Shown one piece after another: positions 1-11,350 of a stretch of DNA of 64,000 nt. Below the pieces are notes generated by a model. The model did no database searches and was not told the DNA's origin. It saw only the letters and a program-made list of their open reading frames with translations. Origin of the DNA: Thuidium tamariscinum (Eukaryota; Streptophyta; Bryopsida; Hypnales; Thuidiaceae); NCBI GenBank assembly GCA_947034885.2, contig OX344758.2, positions 12,179,067 through 12,243,066 of the forward strand, given 5' to 3'. Numbering within the stretch: the first letter of the stretch is position 1; every line of letters begins with the position of its first letter. The position numbers and the translations under genes are program-made.

Positions 1-612
1 GCCTCAAATCTCCCCTAATGTTTACTATATTAAGAAAATCATGACAAGTATTGAAGCCATAGGAACCTATTGGCAATCCATTTTGTCCTCTAAAAGGACT
101 CTACAATTTTAAAGGTAAATACATAGGAAGATATTATAGCTTATATAGTTCATTTGATAGTATATTGTTTTCAGAAGCTAAATATGAAGGATGCATGTAT
201 ATGGAATTTGTGCTAAGTATAGTATTAGAAGAATTTCATTACAATTATTTCTTGGATTTTGTAAATGAAGTTCTATAATAAATGTAAATTGCTTTCCAAA
301 ACAACACACTTTTACTATTTACATTATGCACGATGTTATAAAAACAAATTTTTTCTTTTTAGGAAAATAATATATTTTCAAAGTGATTTGAATGATGGTT
401 AGAGAGGTACATGTCATCTTTTAATAGCAAATTTTGTGTAAGAAAATTTCTTGGTTGGAGTTAATTGTGTTTAAAAGTATTATTTTAAACAACTTTCTTG
501 TGCAATCAAATCATAGATGACAAGCATTAAGCCAATATGTAATTTTACTGGCTCCTTTATATATTTTAATCCATTTTAATGCAAAACAAGAAATTATACT
601 ATCTATCTATCT

Positions 613-664
<52 letters not shown>

Positions 665-1163
665 TTGATACTTTTTATTATATTGACAAACTCTTAGTTT
701 GTATTTGATTACAAAGTTACAATCCATACCAATTATTCCTATTCATGATTTCAATTTGTAGAAAAAAGTGAAACAAAGTTAAATTTCTATCATTTCCTTT
801 GTGTTTGCATCATTTTTGAAATCATGCGAATTAAAATAAATAATAAAATTTATAATTTATAATAACTCAGCATGCCTTGGTCATACAATTCAAGTTGTCA
901 TTGTAGTCAATAGGTTCAATAAATTCATCTATTTGAAGTCTCCCTTGTCTAATGTGATACTTCTTATGTTTGTAGACTTCCCTTGTCAAAGTATAGTATC
1001 ACTATTCCTTGAAAAGATCAACAATGCTCCCTTTTCTTGACATGAAAAAAAGACAACCATAGATTACTTTTGGGAAAAATGAAGAACCCCCCTCTCCTAT
1101 CATCTATCAAAATACAATATGAATATATAAACATACAAATATTAATAGTGATATGTACATATA
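1..1163. other. AT-rich intergenic DNA
   Basis: No gene is supported here. Open frames are short and have no recognisable protein similarity. The only structured sequence I see is the (TA)n tract listed separately. Confidence 0.6.
613..659. repeat. (TA)n microsatellite
   Basis: An almost uninterrupted TA dinucleotide run of about 45 bp lies in AT-rich intergenic DNA. It is likely to vary in length and has no coding context. Confidence 0.9.
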
Positions 1164-1174
1164 CAATAGAACCT

Positions 1175-1470
1175 AGGGGAGGACACTTCCCGTTTTTTAA
1201 TAACCTACGTGCGGCGGAATATAGGGTACATTTAAATAATCTTAGGTAAAATTTATAAAAAATTTACATATAAAATAGGGGACATTAAAAAGGCAAAGTG
1301 TTTTAAAAATAAAATAGGGATGATAATATGGCTGATTTTTCCGCTTTATGGTAAAATAGGGGCTCTTTTAATGTTGCCAAGTAATGATTACAAGTAATTG
1401 ATAGCCCCCCTAAAAATACCCCACCGCCGCACGTGGGTCCCCCAAATATACAAGAAGTGTCCTCCCCGGG
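1175..1470. mobile_element. Nested inverted-repeat element 1 (GGGGAGGACACTT ends)
   Basis: The element starts near AGGGGAGGACACTT and ends near AAGTGTCCTCCCC. The host sequence AATAGAACCT occurs on both sides (1165-1174 and 1471-1480), so the target-site duplication is about 9-10 bp. That size fits Mutator-like elements. The inner terminal sequence ACGTGCGGCGGA near 1210 is shared with the second nested element, so the two are relatives. It is non-coding. The exact ends are uncertain by a few bases. Confidence 0.65.
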
Positions 1471-1515
1471 AATAGAACCTCTTTTGCTTGACCCTCTCCA
1501 AATCAATAAACCTCT

Positions 1516-3087
1516 CACGGGGGGGGGGGGGGGGGGGGGGACATTCTCGCTACATTTAGGGGACCCACGTGCGGCGGAGGGGTATTTTTTGGGGGTCTAT
1601 TTACTTCCTTGGCAACATTAAGAGGGCCCCTATCATTACCTAATGCAAAAAAAATTCCTATATAATCATCCATATCATTACTTATAATATGTAGGTCAAT
1701 GCAATTTTTTATAGCCTATATTTTTTGTAAGTAAAAAAACTAAATAAAAAACTAATGAGAAAATAAAAGTGGCAAGGAAAAAGTTTGTAGGAAAAAATAT
1801 TCAATTTCTAAATACCAATTAGCATGAATGAATTAAACACAAAACATTAGAACTGAAAGTCGTACTCAACAATTAGAAGCCACATGAAGAATGTGTTAAA
1901 AAACACATAGCCAAAGTCAATGAAAGTAGGGCAAATGCGTGGTTGAGTGGCTTGATTTGGCAAAAGTCCAAGTCCACTAAGTCCCTTGAAAAATTGAAAA
2001 ACATAAATTAAATGTAGTCAAATTCAAGAACTACTATAAGTTAGCCATTAATGAGTCCAATCAACAACCCAATCTTCTCCGCCAAGTTTATATTTGAAGT
2101 TCTTTACAACTGAATGTTAGTCTGAAAAATTTAAGAATAATTTGGTTAATGAAAAAGTCCAAAATTCAATGGGTGCGCCTAAAACTTATGAAAACATTAA
2201 ACTTAGACAAAAGAAAATCAAAAGAAAAAAATTATTACAAATGAAAAAAGGACTTTATAAATTTCAAGATTTTGAAAGCCATTAAAAAGTCCTTTGCAAA
2301 CAATCAATGTATGTCTACACAACAAGATAATGAATTTTTGAAAGTTTAGTAAATCCCCCCTTAGAATGAAAGTCCCTTGTATGAATTTGAATAATTAAGA
2401 CCTCTTTGAAAAGTCCTTGAAAAATATGCTAATAGCAAATTCATCACACTCCTATATTTCCAAAAGTCCACTACAATTTCATGCAATGCTATAAAAATCA
2501 TTCAACAACATAGTCATATTTATCATGAAGTTTAAGGCCCTAAAACAAACTAAACTTTTCTTTTCTAATTTTTAAATGTCAAAATGCGGACAAGAAGAAA
2601 TGTTTGACAACAAATGAAGAAACTACAACAGCAATACCCTGCTGCATTTTTGGTACACACTTGCGCACTTGAAAAAAACATTCAATCTACCACTTGCCAC
2701 CCAATGGCTCTCCTAAAACTCTAATTTTGTAAAATCGCACCTTCATCCATTGATTTGGAGTTTCATCTTGTAACTCTAATGTATGAATACTATATTATAA
2801 GTTTGACATAGTATTATGTTGTAAATTTGACGTAGTATAAATAGACCCTATTAAATACAATTCCTTGGATTTTATTCTTTTGCCTCTAAATTACAAGTAC
2901 CAAAAAATTAATGGACCATATTTTTTGGCTACCTACATTACTTATAATGGACTTGCTACTTTTCATGTCCCCTACTTTATATGTAATTCTTTTATAAATA
3001 CTTATAAATATTATCCAAAATGAATTAAATCCACTCTATATTCCGCCGTACATAGGTTGCTAAAACACGGGAAGTGTCCCCCTCGTG
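1516..3087. mobile_element. Nested inverted-repeat element 2 with poly-G end
   Basis: The left end reads CACG followed by a long G run and ACATT. The right end reads AGTGTCCCCCTCGTG, whose complement CACGAGGGGGACACT matches it. AAACCTCT is duplicated on both sides (1508-1515 and 3088-3095), an 8-bp target duplication. An internal inverted segment near 1360-1475 and 1545-1635 (GTTGCCAAG and CTTGGCAAC) links it to element 1. No transposase frame is present in about 1.57 kb, so it is non-autonomous. An 8-bp duplication fits hAT or a short Mutator type, and I cannot decide between them. Confidence 0.65.
1519..1540. repeat. Uninterrupted run of 22 G
   Basis: Twenty-two G residues sit exactly where the opposite end of the same element has only five. 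The run looks like an expansion inside a transposon terminal repeat. It could also be an assembly or base-calling artefact, since homopolymers of this length are error-prone. Confidence 0.9.
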
Positions 3088-3440
3088 AAACCTCTATAGA
3101 CAGATAGGCCCAACAATTTCAACTATAGCAATCAAAAATATAATAATGTACAGTAGCAAATAAGTATCCTCCAACAATCAACTTGCAAAACTCTGTAGAC
3201 ATTAAAGACTGCGTTTTCTATACAATGAACTATGTCATTCATGTTTCAACCATAAATATGCATTCCCTCTCTATCACAATAAACCTCTCTAAGCTAATAA
3301 TATCAGATGGTTCTGGCCCTATCTAATTAGAGAGGTTCTACTATATATATATATATACATACAAACAAATATGGATATGGATGTTGAATACAATATGGTT
3401 ACAACTATAGAAATATGACTACGGGGTATCAGAATACAAT

Positions 3441-3655
3441 CACTACAAGCAAAAGGGGTGTTTTAAGTATAGTCCTAGATATAACATTTTAAGTAATTAC
3501 CTTTTTAGGAGATTTTAAGTAAGAAATAAGTGTCTTTCTAGTAAAATTCTACTAGAAAGACACTTATTTCTTAGTACTTAAAATCTCCTATAAAGGTCAT
3601 TACTTAAAATGTTATATTTAGGAGTATATTTAAAACATCCCTTTCTCTTGTAGTG
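3441..3655. mobile_element. CACTA-type hairpin MITE, TSD AAT
   Basis: The ends are CACTACAAG and CTTGTAGTG, and the two arms of about 100 bp fold on each other around a tiny loop near 3544-3549. AAT is duplicated at 3438-3440 and 3656-3658. CACTA ends with a 3-bp target duplication are the signature of the En/Spm (CACTA) superfamily. Transcription would give a long, nearly perfect hairpin RNA. A related single arm lies at 12942. Confidence 0.85.
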
Positions 3656-5440
3656 AATATAGCTACGAAAGTATAAAAGTATTAACCCATATTGTTTGAT
3701 CTTGATAATATATTTGAAAATTACACCAGGTGGGAGGGGGCCTTGAAAATTGAACAACTCTTATAAATAAACCCCTTTGTAAATCCTTACTTTTTGGTGG
3801 ATAGGAACTTCAATGTACATCACTAATGGAAACTATGTCACATAGTTTTCATTAGTATGCCATGTAGGCACATTGAATTAGGTAGGGATTGTCATATAAA
3901 TAGATATAACCAAGGCTCAAACAAAAAGACAAGGGCACAAATGGAAAGGGTATGCTAAATGGCTAATGATAAAAATTGGGTGTCAATCCTTGCAAGCTTA
4001 AACTTCCGCCCACCATCTATGTTTATAGTTATATCATGAAGTAATAGTAAACTATGACTAACAAATAATTTTTTCTCTTAAACTCTAAATTCAAACTTTA
4101 GAAACAAAAATCCAACTATACAACACATCTAGTTAGCTACATTTAACAAACACATTTATTGCCTCAAATTCACATGATGTAACAACTCTATAAAATGTTG
4201 AAGGTGCAAAGTTTGTGGTTTGATATCTAAAGTCAAGTATAAAATTATACATCAAATTGATAAAAATCTTCATTTTTATATAAAGAAGCACCAATTACTT
4301 TTGTATTCAAACTTTATACAATAAATTCGGTATTGTCTATCTATTGCAATCTCACTAGTAAAAATCATCAAGGCAAAACCATTTTAATAAAAATATAATT
4401 AAATTATGCAAAACAAAGTATGTAGAGGTTATAAGGATGTTGCAGGATTTATTCTTAAGAAATTTCATGATAAAATTCTCATCCTATTTTGCCTCCAATT
4501 AATGATCTACAAAACCATTTTGTAGATGTTACTCATCTATGTATAATGCTTAAGGAAAGATAAAAATTTTATTTTTTATATTTTTATTTTTCTATGCATA
4601 ATAAAAAATGAATTTTCATTGTATAGATGTACTTCAAATAGGAATTTCTATCATCATAATTTTTTTATAAAGAAATTAATAATTCAATAAGTAATTCATT
4701 CTTTAGAACGAGAAGCCCTATAACTAAGGTAATTAATCAATCATCAACAATTCAATAATTGAATGAAAGTAGGTACCCTAAAGAACATTCTTCATAAACA
4801 TTTTGTTCTCTTAAACATTACAACATTAAAGCACCATATAAAGATAATTACTTCTAGGTCTGTCCAAATAAGTAATTGAGCATAGATTCTATTATTAAAT
4901 TCCCTACATATTTATTTGTTGAATCTTGATGGAAGTCAAAAGACTATTCTAGCTTCTCTTTTACGGACACTATATGAATAAACTATGAATTCCTAAGATT
5001 TTGATTACAAGTACTGCAAAATAACCCTAAGCTCCTATAGATAGAGACAATACGATTCATGCAAGAATTTATGAGATTTGGTTATAAAGAAGATCAAGTG
5101 TGTCCTAAACATGGGGTTCTTTTTCTTGGCGAAATTTCACTAGATTTGTCAAAATTTGACGAATAATTAGTGAACCCTCCCAAAACTGGCCATTGGAGCA
5201 AGGCTAGAACGGGGGACATTGGTCCAAAAAAAACACCCTAATCCTAAGCCAATCCTAGGCTCCCTAGGATAGAGGCAATCAATTTAATAAAAGAATTCAT
5301 AGGGATTAGTTTTAGAAAAGGATCATTATTAGGGCATATATATATTTAATGAAATGAATTTGAATTTTGCAATAAAATTCATCTTCAGGTCGGTGATAGG
5401 GGCTTCAACCTCAATAGAGAAAAACTACCCGCCATTCTAG
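3656..5440. other. AT-rich intergenic DNA upstream of the DDT gene
   Basis: No gene or complete mobile element is recognised. Composition changes sharply to GC-rich at about 5440, where the next gene's promoter and leader begin. Confidence 0.5.
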
Positions 5441-6385
5441 CCTGGACGTGGGCTCACAGAAACAATTGCATGCTCACATGTCACTGTGTCACTGGCCCCT
5501 TCCCCAGTTCCCCCCGCCTCCAAAAAAAACCCAACGAACGAATACCGCCCGAACGAGAACCCGACCTATCGTCATTCCTACGCAATGGCGGGAGATTACT
5601 CGCAAACACAGGAACGATAAAATGCCCTTTCTCGTCCCACTCCCCGAACAAAACCCTTCCTCCGTCCCTTCCCGTCAACGAGAATCGAACCCAGACCTCA
5701 AAAAGGCCGTCGCAAAGAGTTCCCAGCGACAACCGAAACCTCGGAAAACGTCCGTCGACGAGCCGGAAGTCTTCCCGGCGTTAAGTTGCACGTGCAACGG
5801 AAGCAGGGGACCCGTCCGTCGCCCCTTGAGGAATATTCGGTAAGCTACGACGAGACATGGACGAGTGGTCTTGTTTTGGACGGAAGTAGTCAAACGTTCG
5901 TCGAAACCAGGCAGCCCGCACACTACTGCTACTTGAAACCAGTCCGTCCCTGGTGGCCGCGCAAGCGCTTCACTGCGAGGGCGAGCGACGCGACGCGAGG
6001 CGCAAAGTGTTTTCACCGCCATCGCCATCGCCTTTCGAAAGCTTCTTCCTTTTTTAAAGCTTCTTTCGCTTCGTCTCTCTCTCGCGATCAATTCACGGCG
6101 TTCGTTAAGTTTCTTCTGCGATTTTTTCTGAGTCTTTTTGAGCGACTGTGGTGAATTCGGACAGAATCGGACTTCAAGGCGAGGGCAGGGAGAAAGGGAA
6201 AAGGGACTGCGGAAGGGTTTGTGTCTCTTGTGAGAAGAGCGTAAACCTAATTTAAAAGAAGGAGGGACGGGAAAGTCGTGATGCGGAGTGGCAGAGTGGA
6301 GCTTCTGAATTGGCATCCTGCGTGTTGATTTTCATTGTTTGCTCTGCGACATTGTGTTGGAAGTGGAAGCTCCCAGGGTTTCAGA
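5440..6385 (+). promoter_or_regulatory. GC- and CpG-rich promoter and 5' leader of DDT gene
   Basis: This block of about 950 bp is much richer in GC and CpG than its surroundings and ends at the start codon at 6386. Open frames on both strands (for example 5675-6316 on minus) are explained by low stop-codon frequency in GC-rich DNA. A perfect 14-bp palindrome at 5785-5798 contains the CACGTG core. The last few hundred bases are probably transcribed leader. No TATA box or start site could be fixed. Confidence 0.55.
5785..5798. promoter_or_regulatory. Palindromic G-box, GTTGCACGTGCAAC
   Basis: This is a perfect 14-bp palindrome centred on CACGTG, the core recognised by plant bHLH and bZIP factors. 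It lies about 600 bp upstream of the DDT-gene start codon. Function is inferred from the motif only. Confidence 0.45.
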
Positions 6386-9300
6386 ATGCCGCTGTTCAAG
6401 CGGAAGCCGTATGTGCTTCGGAAACCGCCCAAGGACTTGTTGCCAGATGAGGATGTGTTTCAAGTGCGATTCACTAAGGAAGTCTTTCGCGATTACACGT
6501 ATCCTTGCTGCGTTCGGTTGCGGCTTTTGTCGTTGACGGTTGGTTGTGGTTTGGGTCTCGTGGTTATTTGGTGACTCGATCGCGTTCTTGGTTATTGGAT
6601 GTTTGCTTTGTTTTTTTGCTGGTTTTCTGTTGTTGCTGTTGCTGCTGTTGTTGTTGTTAGTATCTGTGGTGTTTCCCCCCTTCGTGGATTGTTTTAGTTG
6701 TTATTGCTTCTGTTTTTTGTTTCTTTTGTATTTTTCTCCTTGACTTGGTGAGGTGCAGCGAATATTTGAGTTGCATGAAATTTTACCGGCGGAGAGTCTG
6801 GACGTGCAAAGTTTCGGGCAAAACGAATTTGACTTACGAGGAAGCTTTAGTTTCGGAGCGCAAGGCGACGGAGAAAGTGCAGTCGTTTCCGAAGGAATTC
6901 ATGGGACCTGTTTTGCACATGGTTCAATTGAGTAAGTTTTGTTGTTGTTGACATTGGCGCCATTTCTGGTTTCGGAAGTTGGCTATTATGTTTCTTTTTC
7001 GGTGAGAGACACCAGATATTCATGATTCCTTGAATATCTAATGTAGATATATGCATTGTTTTCACCCGGGGGTTTACGGTTTTTGTTGTTCCAGGCCCTT
7101 TGCGTATTGATGAACTGGTGGATAGAGTTTACAAGGTGTTCAAGGAAAGATATGTACCAGGTGAGGAGGTCACTGGGGTGCGAGACGAAATGCTAGGTAC
7201 CTGTAAGATTTTGAAAGTTTTTGACCAAGAGGAGGATGAAAGCCCTTTGTACGAGATTGCTTGGTTGGACGAAGAAGGGAAGAAAATTGGTTCGTCTGAG
7301 ACAGTTCTTGCGGAGAATTTACGGCGCAAGAAACTTCCATTCTCACGAGCTCTTCTCAAGGCATTCATTAGAGAGACAGCCTCTTCAGGTCCTTCCCGGA
7401 ACTCAGCCTGGGTTGTGCACGACAAGCTTGCCCGGAAGCACAAGATACCAATTCAGGTTCCTGAACGACCAAAGATTACCGGTACCGCCGAAAAGAACGC
7501 GCGGCGAAGTTCATCCGGGAAAAAAGTTGAAGTGAGGGTTGAAGTGAGTGCTTCACAACTGTTTTGCAAGTACTAGTTGTGTCATGTTCTTACGTGTTTG
7601 TAATCTATGTTGAACTTACAAGGTACCTCGTTCTCTATATCTTCCGTTTCATCTGCGCTCTGATATATCCATCTTCAATCCAATGTAGGGTTCGTGGTCT
7701 TGAAAAATCATCTTTCTTCATTGGTAATGGTTTTATCTGCTTGAAGGCATAGTCGTTCGGACTTGACTCAGATGATCTGCATTAGTTATGCCTCCGTTAT
7801 GTCTGTTAATGTGAATGAACTTTTCAATATAGGCTGCGGAAGTGCAAAATGGAGTACAAGTGGTCAGGAAAAGAAAGAGAAGCGAGGCCAGTGGAGTTAG
7901 GAAGAAGAGCGAGGGTAAACGGCAACATGTGGAACGAGGTTTGTTCTGTCCTCAATCTTTTTTTTCGTGGATTTTGGATCTTCATCAGTTTGTCATCTTT
8001 GTTTGCTGCAAAATGTTTGAGGTCTGAAAATCAGATACTCTCGGATTATTTTGAAACGAGTCTGAAGTGATGCATGTCATTGCGGAAGTTTAATTTCTAG
8101 ATGATGCGGTGTAGATTACACGTCCTGCATTTTCAACAAGTTTCAGATAGAGTTTTGGGAATATCTTTTCTTAAGCAATTACTGGTCTTACTATTTGTTG
8201 TCGGATAGGAATAGTATCAGTCCGTTTCGGTATGGTTCATAACCTTTTGTAACTTCATGGATTTGTGCAGTGATACCACAGCCCATTCGTTACCCAATCG
8301 AGGACACTCATGTCAAGCCATCAGCAAGTGACCCTCCCCTGTCCGACCGGCCGGTCGCAGCAACCGACTTTGGTGTGCCTGTTGAGTGCACAGGCGACGT
8401 GTTGATGGTCTGGGACTTCTGTTGCTTGTTCGGCAAGGCTCTCCTTCTCTCACCCTTCACCTTGGAAGATTTTGAAAAATCTCTTGACTACAAGGACGGG
8501 GAGGCTCCATTGTTAGTAGAAATGACTCATTCTTTGCTCCGAGCAGCTTTGACCGACCCCGTCCTGAAAGATGAGTTTCAGCATAAGAGGAAGAAACGAA
8601 CGGAGTTCTCCATGACCAACTGGAAGGACGACCTCTGCGACTTCTTGGAGTTGCCAAGCCAAACAGAAGTGACGAGTAATGTAGTTTCCATGATTCGACA
8701 AGGTTACTATAAGCAAGTTAAGGTCGTCGAAAAAGTGAATGTTCTGCGGACGTTAGTCAACAATTGTCTCAATTCTACAACTATCAGGAATCAGATTGAT
8801 GACAATATTGGGGATTTGCAACATATTGTTTCCCAAAAGAGAGAGCTTGAGGCCGAAGAGGTGAAACGGAGAAAGGAAGAAAGGGAACTCATGAAACAGC
8901 ATCGGTCTGGACAAGCAGACGGGAGAGATATTGGCGAAACTGGAGGAGATAGTTTAGAGAACGGAGAGCGAGGTATGGGGAGATAATTCATGTTTTTTAA
9001 CTTTTTTGATGATTTTTTAGATGCTGGGATTTATTTCTGTTGAAGGTCCACAGTGCGACTGCATGATCTATGAGTTGAGTGCCTCACTTCTATCTCTATG
9101 TGGTTGTAGAGGATGGTGATGATGAGGATCCCGACGACCTTCATCCGACAGGATGGACAGTTAAAGGGAAGCGCAACTCATTTGGGAGTCATTCACCTGT
9201 TAGTAATGGAGTTTCAAGGTATGTACCAAATTAGAAAATGAAAGTTGTTTCACGTCCTGGTCGTGCATTCTTCGGGATTTGATAGTCGATTTGCGAGATC

Positions 9301-10796
9301 ATCGACATTCTCATGATGTTGGTGAGCTTATTGTTTTGTATTAATTTTGTTCTGCGACAATTACGTAAGTTCTTTGCTCGACCAATTGGTGAGAGTAAGG
9401 AATTGAAAGTCTTCTAATGGAGGATTTGCCCTAATTTTGGACACTTCTCTAGCTGATTATATTTCTGATAGAATTTTTCTGAACCTATTCCTTGATCCAG
9501 CGTCCTCTTTTCTGGATTCCTTTTCTGTTATTGAAGTATATCAGATGACTATCTGACTTGCCATGGACACAAAGTATCAGGTCTGAAAATCAGAGCGACG
9601 AAGATCTGGATGCTCTGGATTTTCTTCTGGACCTTTAATTCGTGGTTCCTGTCTTGTATGCAGCTCATTTGTAAGTTACTGAATACATTGGTGTTTTGAA
9701 TTGACAGTAAACAAGAGGATACCGAGCCTGTGTCTATCAGTCGTTCCAGGAAAGAGCTCCTTCGCAAGAAGGTGGAGAAGAAACTCGCCGAGGAACAAGA
9801 GAGAGAAAGGCAGAGAATCGAAGAACAGAAGAAATTGCAGGAGAAGAGGAAAGAGCACGCTGAGGCCTTGGCAGAGCGCAAATTGCAGGAGCAAAAGGTG
9901 TATGAAAGGCAGAGGAAGGTGGGCTTCCTATTTCCTTGCAAACAATCACCATTGCACTTGTCCCTGCAGTTTCGTCAGTTTTACAGGAGTTTCTTTTTAA
10001 TGGGCGCAGAATATTTTTAATGTTAAGTTTGTATCCTGCATAATCTACTGCAGCATGAACAGTTGGAGCGAGAAACGGATAAGCTGGTCGTTCTCACAAC
10101 TCCTCTTGGCAAGGATCGCTTCCACAATCGCTTCTGGTTTTTCAATAGAGAGGGTCGGGTGTTTGTGGAAAGCGACGATTCCTCACGATGGGGTTACTAC
10201 GCTGCGAAAGAAGAGGTAACTCTTTTGTATTTGGTCATGTCTCTTGTTGAACAGTGATTTGCATCGCAGAACATTGGATCTGTCCATAGCTCCCATATCA
10301 CCGAGTTTTTTTTCCTCATTTGGATGATCGTTTTTTGTGCAGCTTGATGCGTTGATCGGTTCCTTGAATGTGAAAGGGATAAGGGAGAGGGCACTGCAGA
10401 AGCAGTTGGAGAAGTATCAAGTCAAAATCAGGTAAAAAGCTGTTTTTCCCCTTGGGGCATCGGTAATAACTTTGACCAGGATCATGAAATTGCCATGTCA
10501 TCTACTTATCCTGTATTCCACACCTATATTTGTTTGTCGCTCTAAACAATCTAAGCGAGAATAATCGATTTCATGAATCATCTTGTTGAAAGTCGATTGT
10601 AGTATTTCTGCCTGGGACACATCTGACATGAATATCTTGGCTGTGGTAATGAAGCAATGCATTGCAGAAGAGATCTAAGGAGCTGGCACAGAAGTACGCA
10701 GTTGAGGAAGCATCTGTGCGACGTTCAGAACGAGTCCGCACAGCCCCACGCCTCACTGGGTTCCTGGCTTACGTGAACAAATTGAGACCGTCGTGA
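6386..10796 (+). CDS. WAC/DDT/WHIM-domain protein, ISWI remodeller partner
   Basis: Ten exons join in frame: 6386-6498, 6759-6931, 7095-7543, 7833-7938, 8271-8972, 9110-9218, 9708-9918, 10054-10215, 10343-10431 and 10655-10796, giving 751 residues. Residues 1 to about 95 form a WAC (Acf1-type DNA-binding) domain starting MPLFKRKPYVLRKPPKDLL. A DDT domain lies at about 319-380 and a WHIM1 motif at about 395-460. A charged coiled coil follows at about 560-620, then WHIM2/3 (WSD) with RFHNRFWFF and a basic C-terminus. In plants such proteins (Arabidopsis DDP/DDR type) bridge ISWI ATPases CHR11/17 to nucleosomal DNA in the nucleus. The start is the first in-frame ATG and opens the WAC domain exactly. 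The exon 10 acceptor at 10655 was chosen over CAG at 10667 because only it keeps the conserved frame into LQKRSKELA. The paralogue assignment is not resolved. Confidence 0.9.
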
Positions 10797-11350
10797 ACAA
10801 GTGGAATGAACATGTTGGTAATTCTATAGGGAGGAGGACAACGGACAGTGTCAGCTTATGTTGGCTCTTCTACGGCAGGACAACCTGAAATGAGAGAGGG
10901 CACGCCCGGCTGTCTTCATTTGCATTCAGTTTTGTACAATACCAGTTTTACAACACCTCCTTGTTGGCAGGACTCTTCGACACCAAGTGGCGTTGAGTGA
11001 ATATGTTCCATCAGTTCGAGAAAACACCGTGACAATGTAAGCAGTAGGGGCAAGGCATACTGTATTGGGGCTCTATTGTAAAATGCCCAAATGGATTAGG
11101 ATCTTCAGATCTAGACCCACAGATCCCACAAATTCGAACAGTTGATTTTTGAAGTTTAGGACAGCTCTTTTATCTTCCATGCGATTGGGAAACGTTAGAG
11201 GTAATTCATGTACCCGTAGCCTAGAATTACTGGCTCTCACATCTCAGATACCCATTCAAATTTTTGCTGGATCTTGGCAAAGGATTGAAACACAATTCTG
11301 CATGCAAGATCTCCAATTATATTTTACAAATTCAACCAAGTGTTGAGCAT
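10797..11350 (+). other. Probable 3' UTR of DDT gene, then intergenic
   Basis: The first few hundred bases keep gene-like composition without an open frame, which fits a 3' untranslated region. I could not place a poly(A) site. Confidence 0.4.

Larger units (their letters stand above)
1164..3343. mobile_element. Tigger/pogo-like MITE split by two later insertions
   Basis: The left end reads CAATAGAACCT after a TA, and the right end reads AGAGAGGTTCTACTA before TA. The right part (about 3095-3343) is an inverted copy of the intact element at 56735-57029. The terminal motif CAGTAGAACCTCTCTAA resembles the ends of pogo/Tigger elements of the Tc1/mariner superfamily, which insert at TA. Two other elements interrupt this copy, at 1175-1470 and 1516-3087, each flanked by a duplicated piece of the host element. 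There is no transposase ORF. The superfamily call rests on end similarity and the TA target only. Confidence 0.7.

Noticed and set aside
5675-6316. A 213-codon open frame on the minus strand
   Set aside because: It lies antisense to the GC-rich leader of the DDT gene, overlaps several other open frames of similar length, and shows no domain. Low stop frequency in GC-rich DNA explains it.
10668-10796. DDT exon 10 starting at the nearer CAG (10668)
   Set aside because: That acceptor breaks the frame established by exon 9. The acceptor at 10654 keeps the conserved C-terminal motif.
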